DNA of 9,462 nucleotides, taken from NCBI GenBank assembly GCA_946497375.1, contig CAMMKE010000048.1, positions 1 to 9,462 on the forward strand, given 5' to 3'. Under the pieces are notes generated by a model that saw nothing but the letters and a program-made list of their open reading frames with translations, was not told the origin of the DNA and did no database searches. Shown here in pieces: positions 1-5,521 of the stretch. The stretch's first letter is position 1. The number at the start of each line of letters is the position of its first letter. This DNA comes from an uncultured Mycoplasmatota bacterium. Its GTDB lineage: Bacteria > Bacillota_I > Bacilli_A > RF39 > UBA660. Both the position numbers and the translations under genes were made by a program.

Positions 1-407
1 CTCTCAATAAAACATTTACTACTATCTTTTTCCAAAACTCTTTGAACTCCAGTAGATACAACTTTTAAACATTTACACTTACCTATTAAAGTCAACATAT
101 CTCCATACATATATCTATGAACAAAATCATCACTATCTACAAAACCAATGTACTCACCACTAGCATATTTAAGGCCAATATTTCTAGCAACAGAAACACC
201 TTTATTTTCATCTAAATGAATATATTTAAAAACATCAGGTAACAACTCACAATATTTTTTTATTATATCTAAACTATTATCACTAGAATTATCATCTACA
301 ATAATTACTTCAAAATCCACAACATCTTGTAAAACTAAACTATTTAAACACTCTTCAAGATAAGCTCCACTATTATAAACAGGAACTATTATACTCAAAC
401 TCTTCAT
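1..407 (-). CDS. Family 2 glycosyltransferase, N-terminal part (cut by window edge)
   Basis: The minus-strand frame opens at the ATG at 405-407 and stays open to base 1, giving about 135 residues. The start reads MKSLSIIVPVYNSGAYLEE, the nucleotide-sugar-binding beginning of GT-A fold family 2 glycosyltransferases. EVIIVDDNSSDNS and, later, FVDSDDF follow; the latter is the DxD-type metal and nucleotide-sugar motif. VSVARNIGLKYASGEY is also typical of the family. Such enzymes transfer a sugar from a nucleotide donor to polysaccharide, glycolipid or protein on the inner face of the membrane; the acceptor cannot be read from this fragment. A GGGTGG ribosome binding site lies just upstream of the ATG. 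The C-terminus is outside the window. No functional link to the retroelement is visible. Confidence 0.9.
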   Translation of the reverse strand, partial: MKSLSIIVPVYNSGAYLEECLNSLVLQDVVDFEVIIVDDNSSDNSLDIIKKYCELLPDVFKYIHLDENKGVSVARNIGLKYASGEYIGFVDSDDFVHRYMYGDMLTLIGKCKCLKVVSTGVQRVLEKDSSKCFIE

Positions 408-583
408 AAAACCACCCTGTCAAGAAAATGGTATCATCAATAAAATAAAAATACAATGATTATTTATTAAATTTTTTCTACATTTACTGAAAAACAATCC
501 AATTATAGTAACAAAATCAACAATACCACTTAACATTAAAATATATAATATTATTAATATTTTAGCAAAAAAATCAATATATT

Positions 584-1003
584 TTATATTATCTTTTTGT
601 TTTCTCTATTATTTATAACTTCATCTAATACACCATCAAGAACATCCCATTCTAAAGAAGAAAGATCCATCTCCATAATTCTTCTCAAAAAAACTCTAGC
701 ATTTCTATTTTCCATCAAGTATTTGCCATATTCACTATACCCTTTAGTAGCATATGCCATATCACAAAATGATACAACCTGTTCTTCTGGAATATTTAAG
801 TATTCTATTAGACCACTTAAAGTATCTCCTTTAACAGGATCATATCTATTACCTCTTTCAATATCACTCAAATACATTGGGGATATATTCAAGTTTTTAG
901 CAAGACATCTTACAGAAATGCTCTGTTCTTCCCTTTGTTTTCTTATACATTTACCAAAGGTATATTTATCGTAAGTAAGTGAATCTATCTCATTAAAATT
1001 CAT
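584..1003 (-). CDS. XRE-family helix-turn-helix transcriptional regulator
   Basis: A 139-residue protein with an N-terminal Cro/C1-type HTH at about residues 17-73. GKCIRKQREEQSISVRCLAK is followed by NISPMYLSDIERGNRYDP, which contains the typical recognition-helix pattern. The rest (about residues 74-139) is acidic and predicted helical, probably for dimerisation or a partner. No enzyme motif is seen. The start ATG at 1001-1003 follows a GGGGGTG ribosome binding site. The gene has its own promoter-like sequence (1031-1059), so it need not belong to the retroelement transcript, although it lies only 61 bases beyond the membrane gene on the same strand. It may autoregulate or control the neighbouring cassette, but no operator was found. 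The 176 bases to the glycosyltransferase hold only a short AT-rich inverted repeat (547-561). Confidence 0.88.
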   Translation of the reverse strand: MNFNEIDSLTYDKYTFGKCIRKQREEQSISVRCLAKNLNISPMYLSDIERGNRYDPVKGDTLSGLIEYLNIPEEQVVSFCDMAYATKGYSEYGKYLMENRNARVFLRRIMEMDLSSLEWDVLDGVLDEVINNRENKKII

Positions 1004-1030
1004 TATAACACCCCCAAAATTAATAAAAGT

Positions 1031-1059
1031 ATTATATAAGAAATAAATATTTTTTGCAA
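1031..1059 (-). promoter_or_regulatory. Promoter-like sequence for the XRE regulator gene
   Basis: On the minus strand TTGCAA (1054-1059) and TATAAT (1031-1036) are separated by exactly 17 bases, a good match to a vegetative sigma-A promoter. The -10 lies 27 bases before the regulator start codon. It sits in the gap after the membrane gene, suggesting independent expression. Confidence 0.6.
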
Positions 1060-1064
1060 ACCAA

Positions 1065-1442
1065 TCACTTATTTTTATTTGCCTTTTTCTTTACTACTAT
1101 TCCTTCTATTACAAAAGCACCTTCTATAATAACAAAAAAGAACAACATAAATCTAAGAAAAGTCATCACAAACGAATAAAGATCTAAATCTTTATTATTA
1201 ACTAAAAAACTACATACTATAATTACACTAGTAACATAGTATGTTATTTTCTTATATTTCTCATTATACGCAAAAATATTGTCATTTATAAGATAAAGAC
1301 TACCTAACAATAAAAGTATATCAACAACAAATCCAACAATAGGCATAGCAGAAGGGCCAAAAACAAATAGTACATACAATATAAGTGCAATATTTATAAT
1401 AAAAACCCATCTAGTTTTCTCATATACGCTCACACCATTCAC
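1065..1442 (-). CDS. Small multi-pass membrane protein encoded downstream of the DGR reverse transcriptase
   Basis: A 125-residue protein of no recognised family. Four hydrophobic segments are visible at about residues 12-29, 33-53, 65-82 and 93-116, with a lysine-rich C-terminal tail (VVKKKANKNK). It is therefore an integral membrane protein with both ends probably cytoplasmic. No catalytic motif is seen. The frame starts with GTG at 1440-1442, only nine bases after the RT stop. A GAGGAAGG ribosome binding site overlaps this start closely, so the in-frame GTG at 1431-1433, with better spacing, is an alternative that removes three residues. The tight spacing implies co-transcription with avd and the RT. 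Whether it takes part in the retroelement or is a passenger cannot be decided from sequence. Confidence 0.72.
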   Translation of the reverse strand: MNGVSVYEKTRWVFIINIALILYVLFVFGPSAMPIVGFVVDILLLLGSLYLINDNIFAYNEKYKKITYYVTSVIIVCSFLVNNKDLDLYSFVMTFLRFMLFFFVIIEGAFVIEGIVVKKKANKNK

Positions 1443-1451
1443 CTTCCTCGG

Positions 1452-2516
1452 CTACAATATTCTTCCATAAGTCTCTACATAAGGCTTTTTTAAATACTCT
1501 TTAAAGATTATTTTATTATATATATTCATCTGTAATTTATAACACTTTCCATGAGAACTATGAGCAAGCCAAGAATTCCACTCAAGTACTGTTTTATCTA
1601 AATCAAGAAGTCCTCTTTCATATAGCATATTCCATCTTCTAACTTTTCTCTTAATCTTTTTAATACTTCTTTTCCTAAGCAATCTATAACTCTCATATAC
1701 TCTAAATCCACAAAAATCAAGTCCCATTTTATTAGGATAATATCTACTCTTATTATTAAGTTCCAAACGAAGTACTTCACTAACATATTTAGATACTTCA
1801 AAAAGAACTTTCTTAGCATCTTCTTTAGTCCTAACAAACATAATAAAATCATCCATATATCTTACATAATATTTAATTTTAAGTCCTTCTTTAACATAAT
1901 GATCAAGTTCATTCATATAAATATTAGCAAAGAACTGAGAAGTATAATTTCCTATAGGAAGCCCTACCTCTTCTCCATCATTATATATAAACTCATAAGT
2001 CAAAGCCAAGAGTTTCTCATCTTTAATAAATTTCTTCAAAATATTATATAAAACATCTTTATCTATATTATAAAAGAATCCCTTTATATCACATTTAACA
2101 ATATAATAAGTACTATATTTATTCTTCATCTTCTGCATATACTCTTGAGCTTTATCAACCGCTTTATGAGTACCTTTTCCTTCTATACATGCATAAGAAT
2201 CACTAATAAATCTAGGAACAACATAAGGTTTAATAAATTCATGAATATACCACTGATGAACAATTCTATCCACATAAGGTAATGCTCTTATAACTCTTTC
2301 TTTAGGTTCATATATTTTAAAAGTTCTATATTTACCCATTTTATATGTACCATTTTTTAATTTTTTATAAAGATTAACTATATTAGACTCTAAATCTATA
2401 TCAAACTTTAATACTTCCCTAGAATATCTCTTAGTCTTACTAGCACGTTCATGAGCATCAAGCAAGGCTTCAATAGTTAAATGTTTATCAAACTCATTTC
2501 TTATCGTGTGAGGCAT
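1452..2516 (-). CDS. DGR reverse transcriptase
   Basis: A 354-residue reverse transcriptase of the diversity-generating retroelement class. It copies template-repeat RNA into cDNA with misincorporation at adenines. Visible motifs are KCDIKGFF with the first catalytic Asp at 143; IGNYTSQ at 188-194, where the terminal SQ instead of the SP of group II intron and retroviral enzymes is a hallmark of DGR RTs; and YMDD at 220-223 with the two catalytic aspartates. A thumb-like, basic region follows (280-300), ending in a WNSWLAHSSHGKCY segment typical of the DGR group. No maturase or endonuclease domain is present, and the length is normal for the family. The start overlaps the end of avd by 16 bases, with GGAGG 12 bases before the ATG. 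The enzyme appears intact and is the only RT in the window, so it would have to serve all four templates. Confidence 0.96.
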   Translation of the reverse strand: MPHTIRNEFDKHLTIEALLDAHERASKTKRYSREVLKFDIDLESNIVNLYKKLKNGTYKMGKYRTFKIYEPKERVIRALPYVDRIVHQWYIHEFIKPYVVPRFISDSYACIEGKGTHKAVDKAQEYMQKMKNKYSTYYIVKCDIKGFFYNIDKDVLYNILKKFIKDEKLLALTYEFIYNDGEEVGLPIGNYTSQFFANIYMNELDHYVKEGLKIKYYVRYMDDFIMFVRTKEDAKKVLFEVSKYVSEVLRLELNNKSRYYPNKMGLDFCGFRVYESYRLLRKRSIKKIKRKVRRWNMLYERGLLDLDKTVLEWNSWLAHSSHGKCYKLQMNIYNKIIFKEYLKKPYVETYGRIL

Positions 2517-2857
2517 GATCTAATCCAACCTCCATTAAGATTAGAAATATTAGTAAGTTTCTTACTCCATGCCGTATAATTTTTAGAATTAATATATTTT
2601 TTCTTATGAGAAACTCTAATTAATACTTTAATAATTTTAAGATTAGCATCAAGTTCATTTAAATATGAAAGTCTTTTTTTCTTATCATATTCTTTCTGAG
2701 CATAAATAATATCTTTAAGACCATCATAAGTAGAATTTTTAATATCTTGAGCTAAAGAAAATCTTTCACTCTTAGGATATTTTAAAAGTATTGAAAGAGT
2801 ATAATAAATAAGCTCTACATATTGTTTATAGATAACTAATCCTTCTAAATCATCCAT
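2501..2857 (-). CDS. avd: DGR accessory variability determinant (Avd), four-helix-bundle RT partner
   Basis: A 118-residue, mostly helical, basic protein. The family pattern is clear: KYPKSERFSLAQDI near residue 27, a helix with IIYAQKEYDKKKRL, then LNELDANLKIIKVLIRVSH, and a C-terminal segment with LNGGW. This matches Avd, the pentameric four-helix-bundle protein that binds the DGR reverse transcriptase and template RNA and is needed for cDNA synthesis. The start ATG at 2855-2857 follows GGAGGG by five bases. The stop overlaps the RT start by 16 bases, indicating translational coupling. It lies directly downstream of TR-A and its stem region, the usual TR-avd-RT order. The assignment is by pattern and position; a generic S23-like four-helix protein is the alternative but unlikely here. 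Confidence 0.92.
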   Translation of the reverse strand: MDDLEGLVIYKQYVELIYYTLSILLKYPKSERFSLAQDIKNSTYDGLKDIIYAQKEYDKKKRLSYLNELDANLKIIKVLIRVSHKKKYINSKNYTAWSKKLTNISNLNGGWIRSCLTR

Positions 2858-2880
2858 AGTCGCCCTCCAAAATGTTATAT

Positions 2881-3017
2881 TTTTCTAGTATTCATCTCCT
2901 ACTAACTAGAAAAAAATTACTTCGTTTTTTTATTTGTATATACAAAAAGGAAAAAACTTTCTATGATATTTATTTTTTATTATATAAATAATAACTTAAA
3001 TAATTCTTATATCATAG
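2881..3017 (-). ncRNA. Conserved downstream RNA region of TR-A (three predicted stems)
   Basis: Downstream of TR-A on the minus strand, three inverted repeats are visible. A long stem pairs CTATGATAT, which abuts the template end (3009-3017), with ATATCATAG (2961-2969). A short palindrome TTTGTATATACAAA is at 2933-2946. A nine-base-pair stem TTTTCTAGT/ACTAGAAAA is at 2881-2889 and 2905-2913, ending 12 bases before the avd ribosome binding site. In the Bordetella phage DGR the region between TR and RT is the RT-Avd binding and cDNA-priming element; by position this is the equivalent. Counterparts follow TR-C and TR-D. Confidence 0.7.
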
Positions 3018-3019
3018 TC

Positions 3020-3137
3020 CTCATCACGAGGCGGAACGAGCCATTGTTGTTAGCATTACCAATGTTCCAACTATTAGTATTGAAATAGAAAACGCCCGCA
3101 TTATTACCACCAGTATTATAGTTACCGCCGCGCAACA
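3020..3137 (-). repeat. DGR template repeat TR-A, cognate to the target-gene VR in this window
   Basis: Aligned without gaps to 5528-5645 (offset 2508), the two differ at ten positions: 3045, 3047, 3051, 3056, 3057, 3086, 3102, 3114, 3117 and 3119. Every one is a T on the plus strand, i.e. an A in the minus-strand template. About a quarter of the bases in the repeat are such T, so ten of ten is far from chance. Read in the target frame it encodes RGG followed by a core with eleven Asn codons (AAC/AAT) and ends SFRLVM. After the shared GTGATGAG the TR continues GGACTATG instead of the VR's CGTGACTA, the IMH*/IMH distinction that fixes the direction of information transfer. A GGGAAAAATTTAAAAA leader element lies about 40 bases before it. 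Confidence 0.95.
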
Positions 3138-3228
3138 TGAACAAACATCCACTAAAAAGAATATAGTTTTTAAATTTTTCCCTACTTAAAAATTAACATA
3201 AAAAACAAAAAGATACAATAAAAAAGTC

Positions 3229-3320
3229 CTCTAATATTCAATTATTACTAATTAGAGAAACATTACTTCATTTTTTATTATATCTATAATAACTTAAATA
3301 ATTCTTATATCATAGTCTCT
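3229..3320 (-). ncRNA. Downstream region of TR-B, shortened
   Basis: It keeps the template-end CTATGATAT half and the distal stem, here CTCTAAT (3229-3235) with ATTAGAG (3251-3257). It lacks about 53 bases present after TR-A, TR-C and TR-D: the middle hairpin, the GAAAGTTTTTTCC box and the ATATCATAG half that closes the long stem. The distal stem differs from its homologues by two compensating base-pair changes, so the structure is kept while the sequence changes. Confidence 0.6.
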
Positions 3321-3428
3321 CATCACGAGGCGGAACGAATTGTTAATGTTACCAGCGGCCTGAGTAGTAGTACGATTAAAGTTGAAAACACCTGCATTAG
3401 TAGTATCGTTATAGTTACCGCCGCGCAC
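3321..3428 (-). repeat. DGR template repeat TR-B (target not in window)
   Basis: It shares with TR-A the proximal GCGCGGCGGTAAC end and the TTCCGCCTCGTGATGAG end, followed by the TR-type GACTATGATATAAG rather than the VR-type end. The core differs and is six bases (two codons) shorter than TR-A. In the target frame it reads VRGGNYNDTTNAGVFNFN, then an RTTTQAAGNINN stretch and SFRLVM, with eight Asn codons placed as adenine-rich mutable sites. Differences from TR-A are not restricted to adenines, so it is a separate template, not a mutated copy. No VR matching it is in this window. Confidence 0.82.
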
Positions 3429-3535
3429 CAACTAAATCATATTACAAAATAACTTTTAAGTTTTTCCCAACAAAAAAGTACCATAAATTACTAAGAAAAA
3501 CAATATATATAAATAAATAATTTTAAACACAATAC

Positions 3536-3672
3536 TTTCTAGTATTCGAAAAACCTACTAACTAGAAACATACTACTTCATTTTTTCATTCATAAAATGA
3601 ATTGGAAAAAACTTTCTATGATATTTATTTTTTATTATATACATAATAACTTAAATAATTCTTATATCATAG
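3536..3672 (-). ncRNA. Conserved downstream RNA region of TR-C
   Basis: The same layout as after TR-A: CTATGATAT at the template end (3664-3672) can pair with ATATCATAG (3616-3624). A middle hairpin ATTCAT-AAA-ATGAAT (3588-3602) replaces the unrelated palindrome found after TR-A. A distal stem TTTCTAGT/ACTAGAAA is at 3536-3543 and 3561-3568. Keeping the hairpin while changing its sequence argues for a structural role in RT-Avd binding or priming. Confidence 0.65.
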
Positions 3673-3677
3673 TCTCT

Positions 3678-3783
3678 CATCACGAGGCGGAACGAGCCAT
3701 TGTTGTTACCATTACCAAGATTCCAGGTATTGAAGTTGAAAATACCTGCATTAGAAGTGTTGTTATTGTTACCGCCGCGCAAC
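3678..3783 (-). repeat. DGR template repeat TR-C (target not in window)
   Basis: The ends are common with the other templates (GTTGCGCGGCGGTAAC and TTCCGCCTCGTGATGAG), followed by the TR-type end. The core is nine bases (three codons) shorter than TR-A. In frame it reads LRGGNNNNTSNAGIFNFN, then TWNLGNGNNNG and SFRLVM, with twelve Asn codons, the richest of the four. The TTGGGAGAAACTTAAAAG leader element is at 3807-3825. The spacer before it is nearly identical to that before TR-B, showing that B and C arose by duplication of a whole module. Confidence 0.82.
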
Positions 3784-3888
3784 AACTAAATCACATCACA
3801 AAATAACTTTTAAGTTTCTCCCAACAAAAAAGTACCATAAATTACTAAGAAAAACAATCTATATAAACAAATAGTTTTAAACACATAC

Positions 3889-4025
3889 TTTCTAGTATTC
3901 GAAAAACCTACTAACTAGAAATATATTACTTCATTTTTTATTCATAAAATGAATTGGAAAAAAACTCTCTATGATAAATATTTTTTATTATATCTATAAT
4001 AACTTAAATAATTCTTATATCATAG
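3889..4025 (-). ncRNA. Conserved downstream RNA region of TR-D
   Basis: The long stem is CTATGATA (4018-4025) with TATCATAG (3969-3976). The middle hairpin ATTCAT-AAA-ATGAAT is at 3940-3954, and the distal stem TTTCTAGT/ACTAGAAA at 3889-3896 and 3914-3921. The arrangement and spacing match the TR-C unit, and nearly the whole segment is conserved with it. Confidence 0.65.
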
Positions 4026-4029
4026 TTCT

Positions 4030-4137
4030 CATCACGAGGCGGAACGAGTTGTTACTGTTAGGACCACCAAGATTAATAGTTGCGTTAAAGTTGAAAACAC
4101 CCGCATTAGTAGTATTATTATAACCACCGCCGCGCAC
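4030..4137 (-). repeat. DGR template repeat TR-D (target not in window)
   Basis: This is the first template of the array in transcription order. The ends are shared (GGTGCGCGGCGGT and TTCCGCCTCGTGATGAG) and followed by a TR-type GAACTATG end. The core is the same length as TR-B but distinct: VRGGGYNNTTNAGVFNFN, then ATINLGGPNSNN and SFRLVM, with nine Asn codons. It happens to lie in a 64-codon open frame (4015-4209), but that frame is only the template read as protein plus leader sequence. A GGGAAAAACTTTTAAA leader element is at 4160-4174. Confidence 0.82.
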
Positions 4138-4180
4138 CATAACATAAATAAAACGGTATTTAAAAGTTTTTCCCAAACAA

Positions 4181-4209
4181 ATTTTATCAAAACTACATAA
4201 CAAAAACAA
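4181..4209 (-). promoter_or_regulatory. Possible promoter for the template-repeat array
   Basis: On the minus strand TTGTTT (4204-4209) and TAAAAT (4181-4186) are 17 bases apart, and the -10 is preceded by TGA, an extended -10 pattern. It lies between the upstream terminator and TR-D, where an array promoter would be needed. The -35 is poor and overlaps the terminator stem, so this is a weak call. Confidence 0.3.
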
Positions 4210-4223
4210 GGCTAAGAGCCTTG
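4200..4223 (-). terminator. Intrinsic terminator between the VR-like relic and TR-D
   Basis: CAAGGCT (4217-4223 read on the minus strand) pairs with AGCCTTG (4207-4213) around a three-base loop, followed on the minus strand by TTTTTG. It would stop minus-strand transcription coming from the relic region before the template array. Confidence 0.6.
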
Positions 4224-4348
4224 CCTATGATTACTGATATCCGCCCAAATAAACTACTAACCATCATCATATATATAAGTTTACTTATAAAAGTAGGAAT
4301 TAAATCTCTAGGATATTAATTTTTTATTATATACACAATAACTTAAAT

Positions 4349-4474
4349 TACGATTATATCGTAGTCACGCTCATCACGAGGCGGAACGAGCCTTACGAGC
4401 ATCGTATCAAAATAGAGCAACAAAGAATATTGACGAAATCAATTACACAAAAAACCACCGCCGCGCAACAACCA
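4349..4474 (-). pseudogene. VR-like relic or orphan variable region
   Basis: Both ends match the target VR rather than the TRs. The 31 bases at 4362-4392 are identical to 5520-5550, including the VR-type GAGCGTGACTA end absent from all four TRs, and the 18 bases at 4457-4474 are identical to 5632-5649. A hairpin TACGAT-ATA-ATCGTA (4349-4363) follows the VR-type end, as a hairpin does in the target gene. The core is unrelated, poor in coding-strand A, and 17 bases shorter than the target VR, so the frame is broken; an in-frame TAA precedes the conserved GGCTCGTTCCGC. No target-like protein precedes it beyond WLLRGG. Sequence beyond the hairpin resembles TR downstream regions, so it looks like a VR/TR chimera. 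It is either a dead target end or an acceptor without a gene. Confidence 0.6.
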
Positions 4475-4524
4475 AAATATTTGGAAGCAATAAAAGAGCG
4501 AAGTACCAACATCAAGAGAAAACA

Positions 4525-4577
4525 GTACAATGATTTAATCCCTATCATCTAATTATTAGATGACAATTTCATTGTAC
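4525..4577. promoter_or_regulatory. Nested inverted repeats upstream of the rubredoxin gene
   Basis: An outer perfect nine-base repeat GTACAATGA (4525-4533) / TCATTGTAC (4569-4577) encloses an inner one, TCATCTAAT (4545-4553) / ATTAGATGA (4555-4563). There is no clear T-run, so an operator or DNA-structure role is as likely as termination. It is placed upstream of the plus-strand promoter for the flavoprotein gene and downstream of nothing coding. Confidence 0.4.
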
Positions 4578-4633
4578 AAAAACTAAAATTAAATAACAAT
4601 GAAAGTTTTTTCCAGTTTTACTATCGGTTAATA

Positions 4634-4642
4634 TGATATAAT
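4634..4642 (+). promoter_or_regulatory. Extended -10 promoter of the flavoprotein-rubredoxin gene
   Basis: TGATATAAT (TG at 4634-4635, TATAAT at 4637-4642) is a textbook extended -10; no good -35 is seen. It is followed by AAGGAGGAAG (4651-4660), a very strong ribosome binding site directly before the ATG. Confidence 0.6.
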
Positions 4643-4661
4643 TAACATTGAAGGAGGAAGT

Positions 4662-5321
4662 ATGGATACAGCAGTTTTAAACAATATTACTTATGGTATG
4701 TATATAGTAACTACAAAAGATAATAATAAAAATGTAGGCTGTATTATTAATACAGTAATGCAAATAACATCAAAAAATCCTATAATATCTATAAGTTTAA
4801 ACAAAGAAAACTATACAAATAAAGCATTAAAAGAAAACAAAAAATGTGCAATATCTATTTTAACAGAAGAAACAAAGCAAAAAACAATTTCAACATTTGG
4901 ATATTTTTCTTCAAAGGACATAGACAAATTCAAAGATATAGAATGGGAGGAAATAAATAACTTACCTGTAGTATTAGAAAATATATCAGGATATATAATA
5001 GGAGAAGTTATAGATATAATAGATGTTAATACTCATGATGTATTTTTAATAAAGATTAAAAACACAAAACAAACATCTAATAAAACACCAATGACATACA
5101 AATACTATCATGAAGTTTTAAAAGGTAAATCACCTTCTAAAGCACCAACATATAATGAAACAAAGGAGAAGGAAAATATGAAAAAAGGAAATAAATATAA
5201 ATGCACAATCTGTGGTTATATATATGATGATGAAAAAGAAGACATAAAATTTGAACACTTACCCGATGATTGGAAATGTCCAATATGTGGAGTAGGTAAA
5301 GATAATTTTATTAAAATATAA
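4662..5321 (+). CDS. High-molecular-weight rubredoxin: flavin-reductase-like domain fused to rubredoxin
   Basis: A 219-residue two-domain protein. Residues 1 to about 155 form a flavin-reductase-like FMN-binding domain ([13 protein letters not shown] start, [16 protein letters not shown]), as in flavoredoxin and NAD(P)H:FMN reductases. After a linker, residues 178-219 are a rubredoxin with CTICGY (Cys181, Cys184) and CPICG (Cys206, Cys209), the four iron ligands. This layout is that of Hrb of anaerobes, a cytoplasmic electron carrier that passes reducing equivalents to flavodiiron oxidases or rubrerythrins in defence against oxygen or NO. It is monocistronic, with its own extended -10 promoter and terminator, and runs against the surrounding DGR genes. 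It separates the diversified target from the template array and is probably unrelated to it. Confidence 0.9.
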   Translation: MDTAVLNNITYGMYIVTTKDNNKNVGCIINTVMQITSKNPIISISLNKENYTNKALKENKKCAISILTEETKQKTISTFGYFSSKDIDKFKDIEWEEINNLPVVLENISGYIIGEVIDIIDVNTHDVFLIKIKNTKQTSNKTPMTYKYYHEVLKGKSPSKAPTYNETKEKENMKKGNKYKCTICGYIYDDEKEDIKFEHLPDDWKCPICGVGKDNFIKI

Positions 5322-5323
5322 TT

Positions 5324-5362
5324 AAGTCCGTGGCTTATCAAAAGAAAAGCCACGGACTTTTT
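5324..5362 (+). terminator. Intrinsic terminator of the rubredoxin gene
   Basis: A perfect 13-base-pair stem AAGTCCGTGGCTT (5324-5336) / AAGCCACGGACTT (5347-5359) is followed by T (5358-5362), starting three bases after the stop codon. Confidence 0.92.
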
Positions 5363-5382
5363 CTACTTCTTTACAAATAATC

Positions 5383-5429
5383 AAAAAAAAACGAAAATCG
5401 CCTCGGGGCAAAAAAGAGGGCCCCGAGGC
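5383..5429 (-). terminator. Intrinsic terminator of the diversified target gene
   Basis: On the minus strand a ten-base-pair GC-rich stem GCCTCGGGGC/GCCCCGAGGC (5420-5429 and 5400-5409) is followed by a T-rich run ending in nine T (5383-5391). It faces the rubredoxin terminator. It separates target mRNA from the template array, so the array needs its own promoter. Confidence 0.88.
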
Positions 5430-5505
5430 TAATCATCACGAATAATTCGACAATATTCTTTCTTTCTCTATTTTTACCATCTTATTTTGCTCAGTGAAGA
5501 AGAGT

Positions 5506-5521
5506 TAGTCCTTACGGACTA
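5506..5521 (-). other. Hairpin/cruciform at the 3' end of the VR
   Basis: On the minus strand TAGTCC-GTAA-GGACTA forms a six-base-pair stem with a four-base loop, spanning the stop codon and starting six bases after the VR/TR alignment ends. In the Bordetella phage DGR a hairpin with a four-base loop just beyond the IMH is required for efficient target recognition; position and shape match. It is absent from the TRs, while the VR-like relic has a comparable hairpin at the same place. Confidence 0.72.

Noticed and set aside
597..974. Open frame of 125 codons on the plus strand
   Set aside because: It is antisense to the XRE regulator, whose HTH pattern and promoter are clear.
1598..1852. Open frame of 84 codons on the minus strand
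   Set aside because: It lies wholly within the RT gene in another frame.
1452..2516. Group II intron or retron reverse transcriptase
   Set aside because: The IGNYTSQ motif, lack of a maturase domain, overlapping avd and the adenine-specific TR/VR pair identify a DGR; no intron domain V or msr/msd-like structure was seen.
3597..3806. Open frame of 69 codons on the plus strand
   Set aside because: It runs antisense through TR-C and its stem region; the sequence is explained by the repeat and shows no protein family pattern.
4015..4209. Open frame of 64 codons on the minus strand reading as a small lectin-end protein
   Set aside because: It is TR-D read in the frame of its target plus leader sequence; no ribosome binding site is evident and the other templates have no equivalent frame with a proper start.
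2881..4480. Possible CRISPR array because of regularly spaced repeats
   Set aside because: Units are 299-357 bases with protein-like conserved ends and variable cores of codon-multiple length; no short direct repeats of 25-40 bases with equal spacers and no cas genes.
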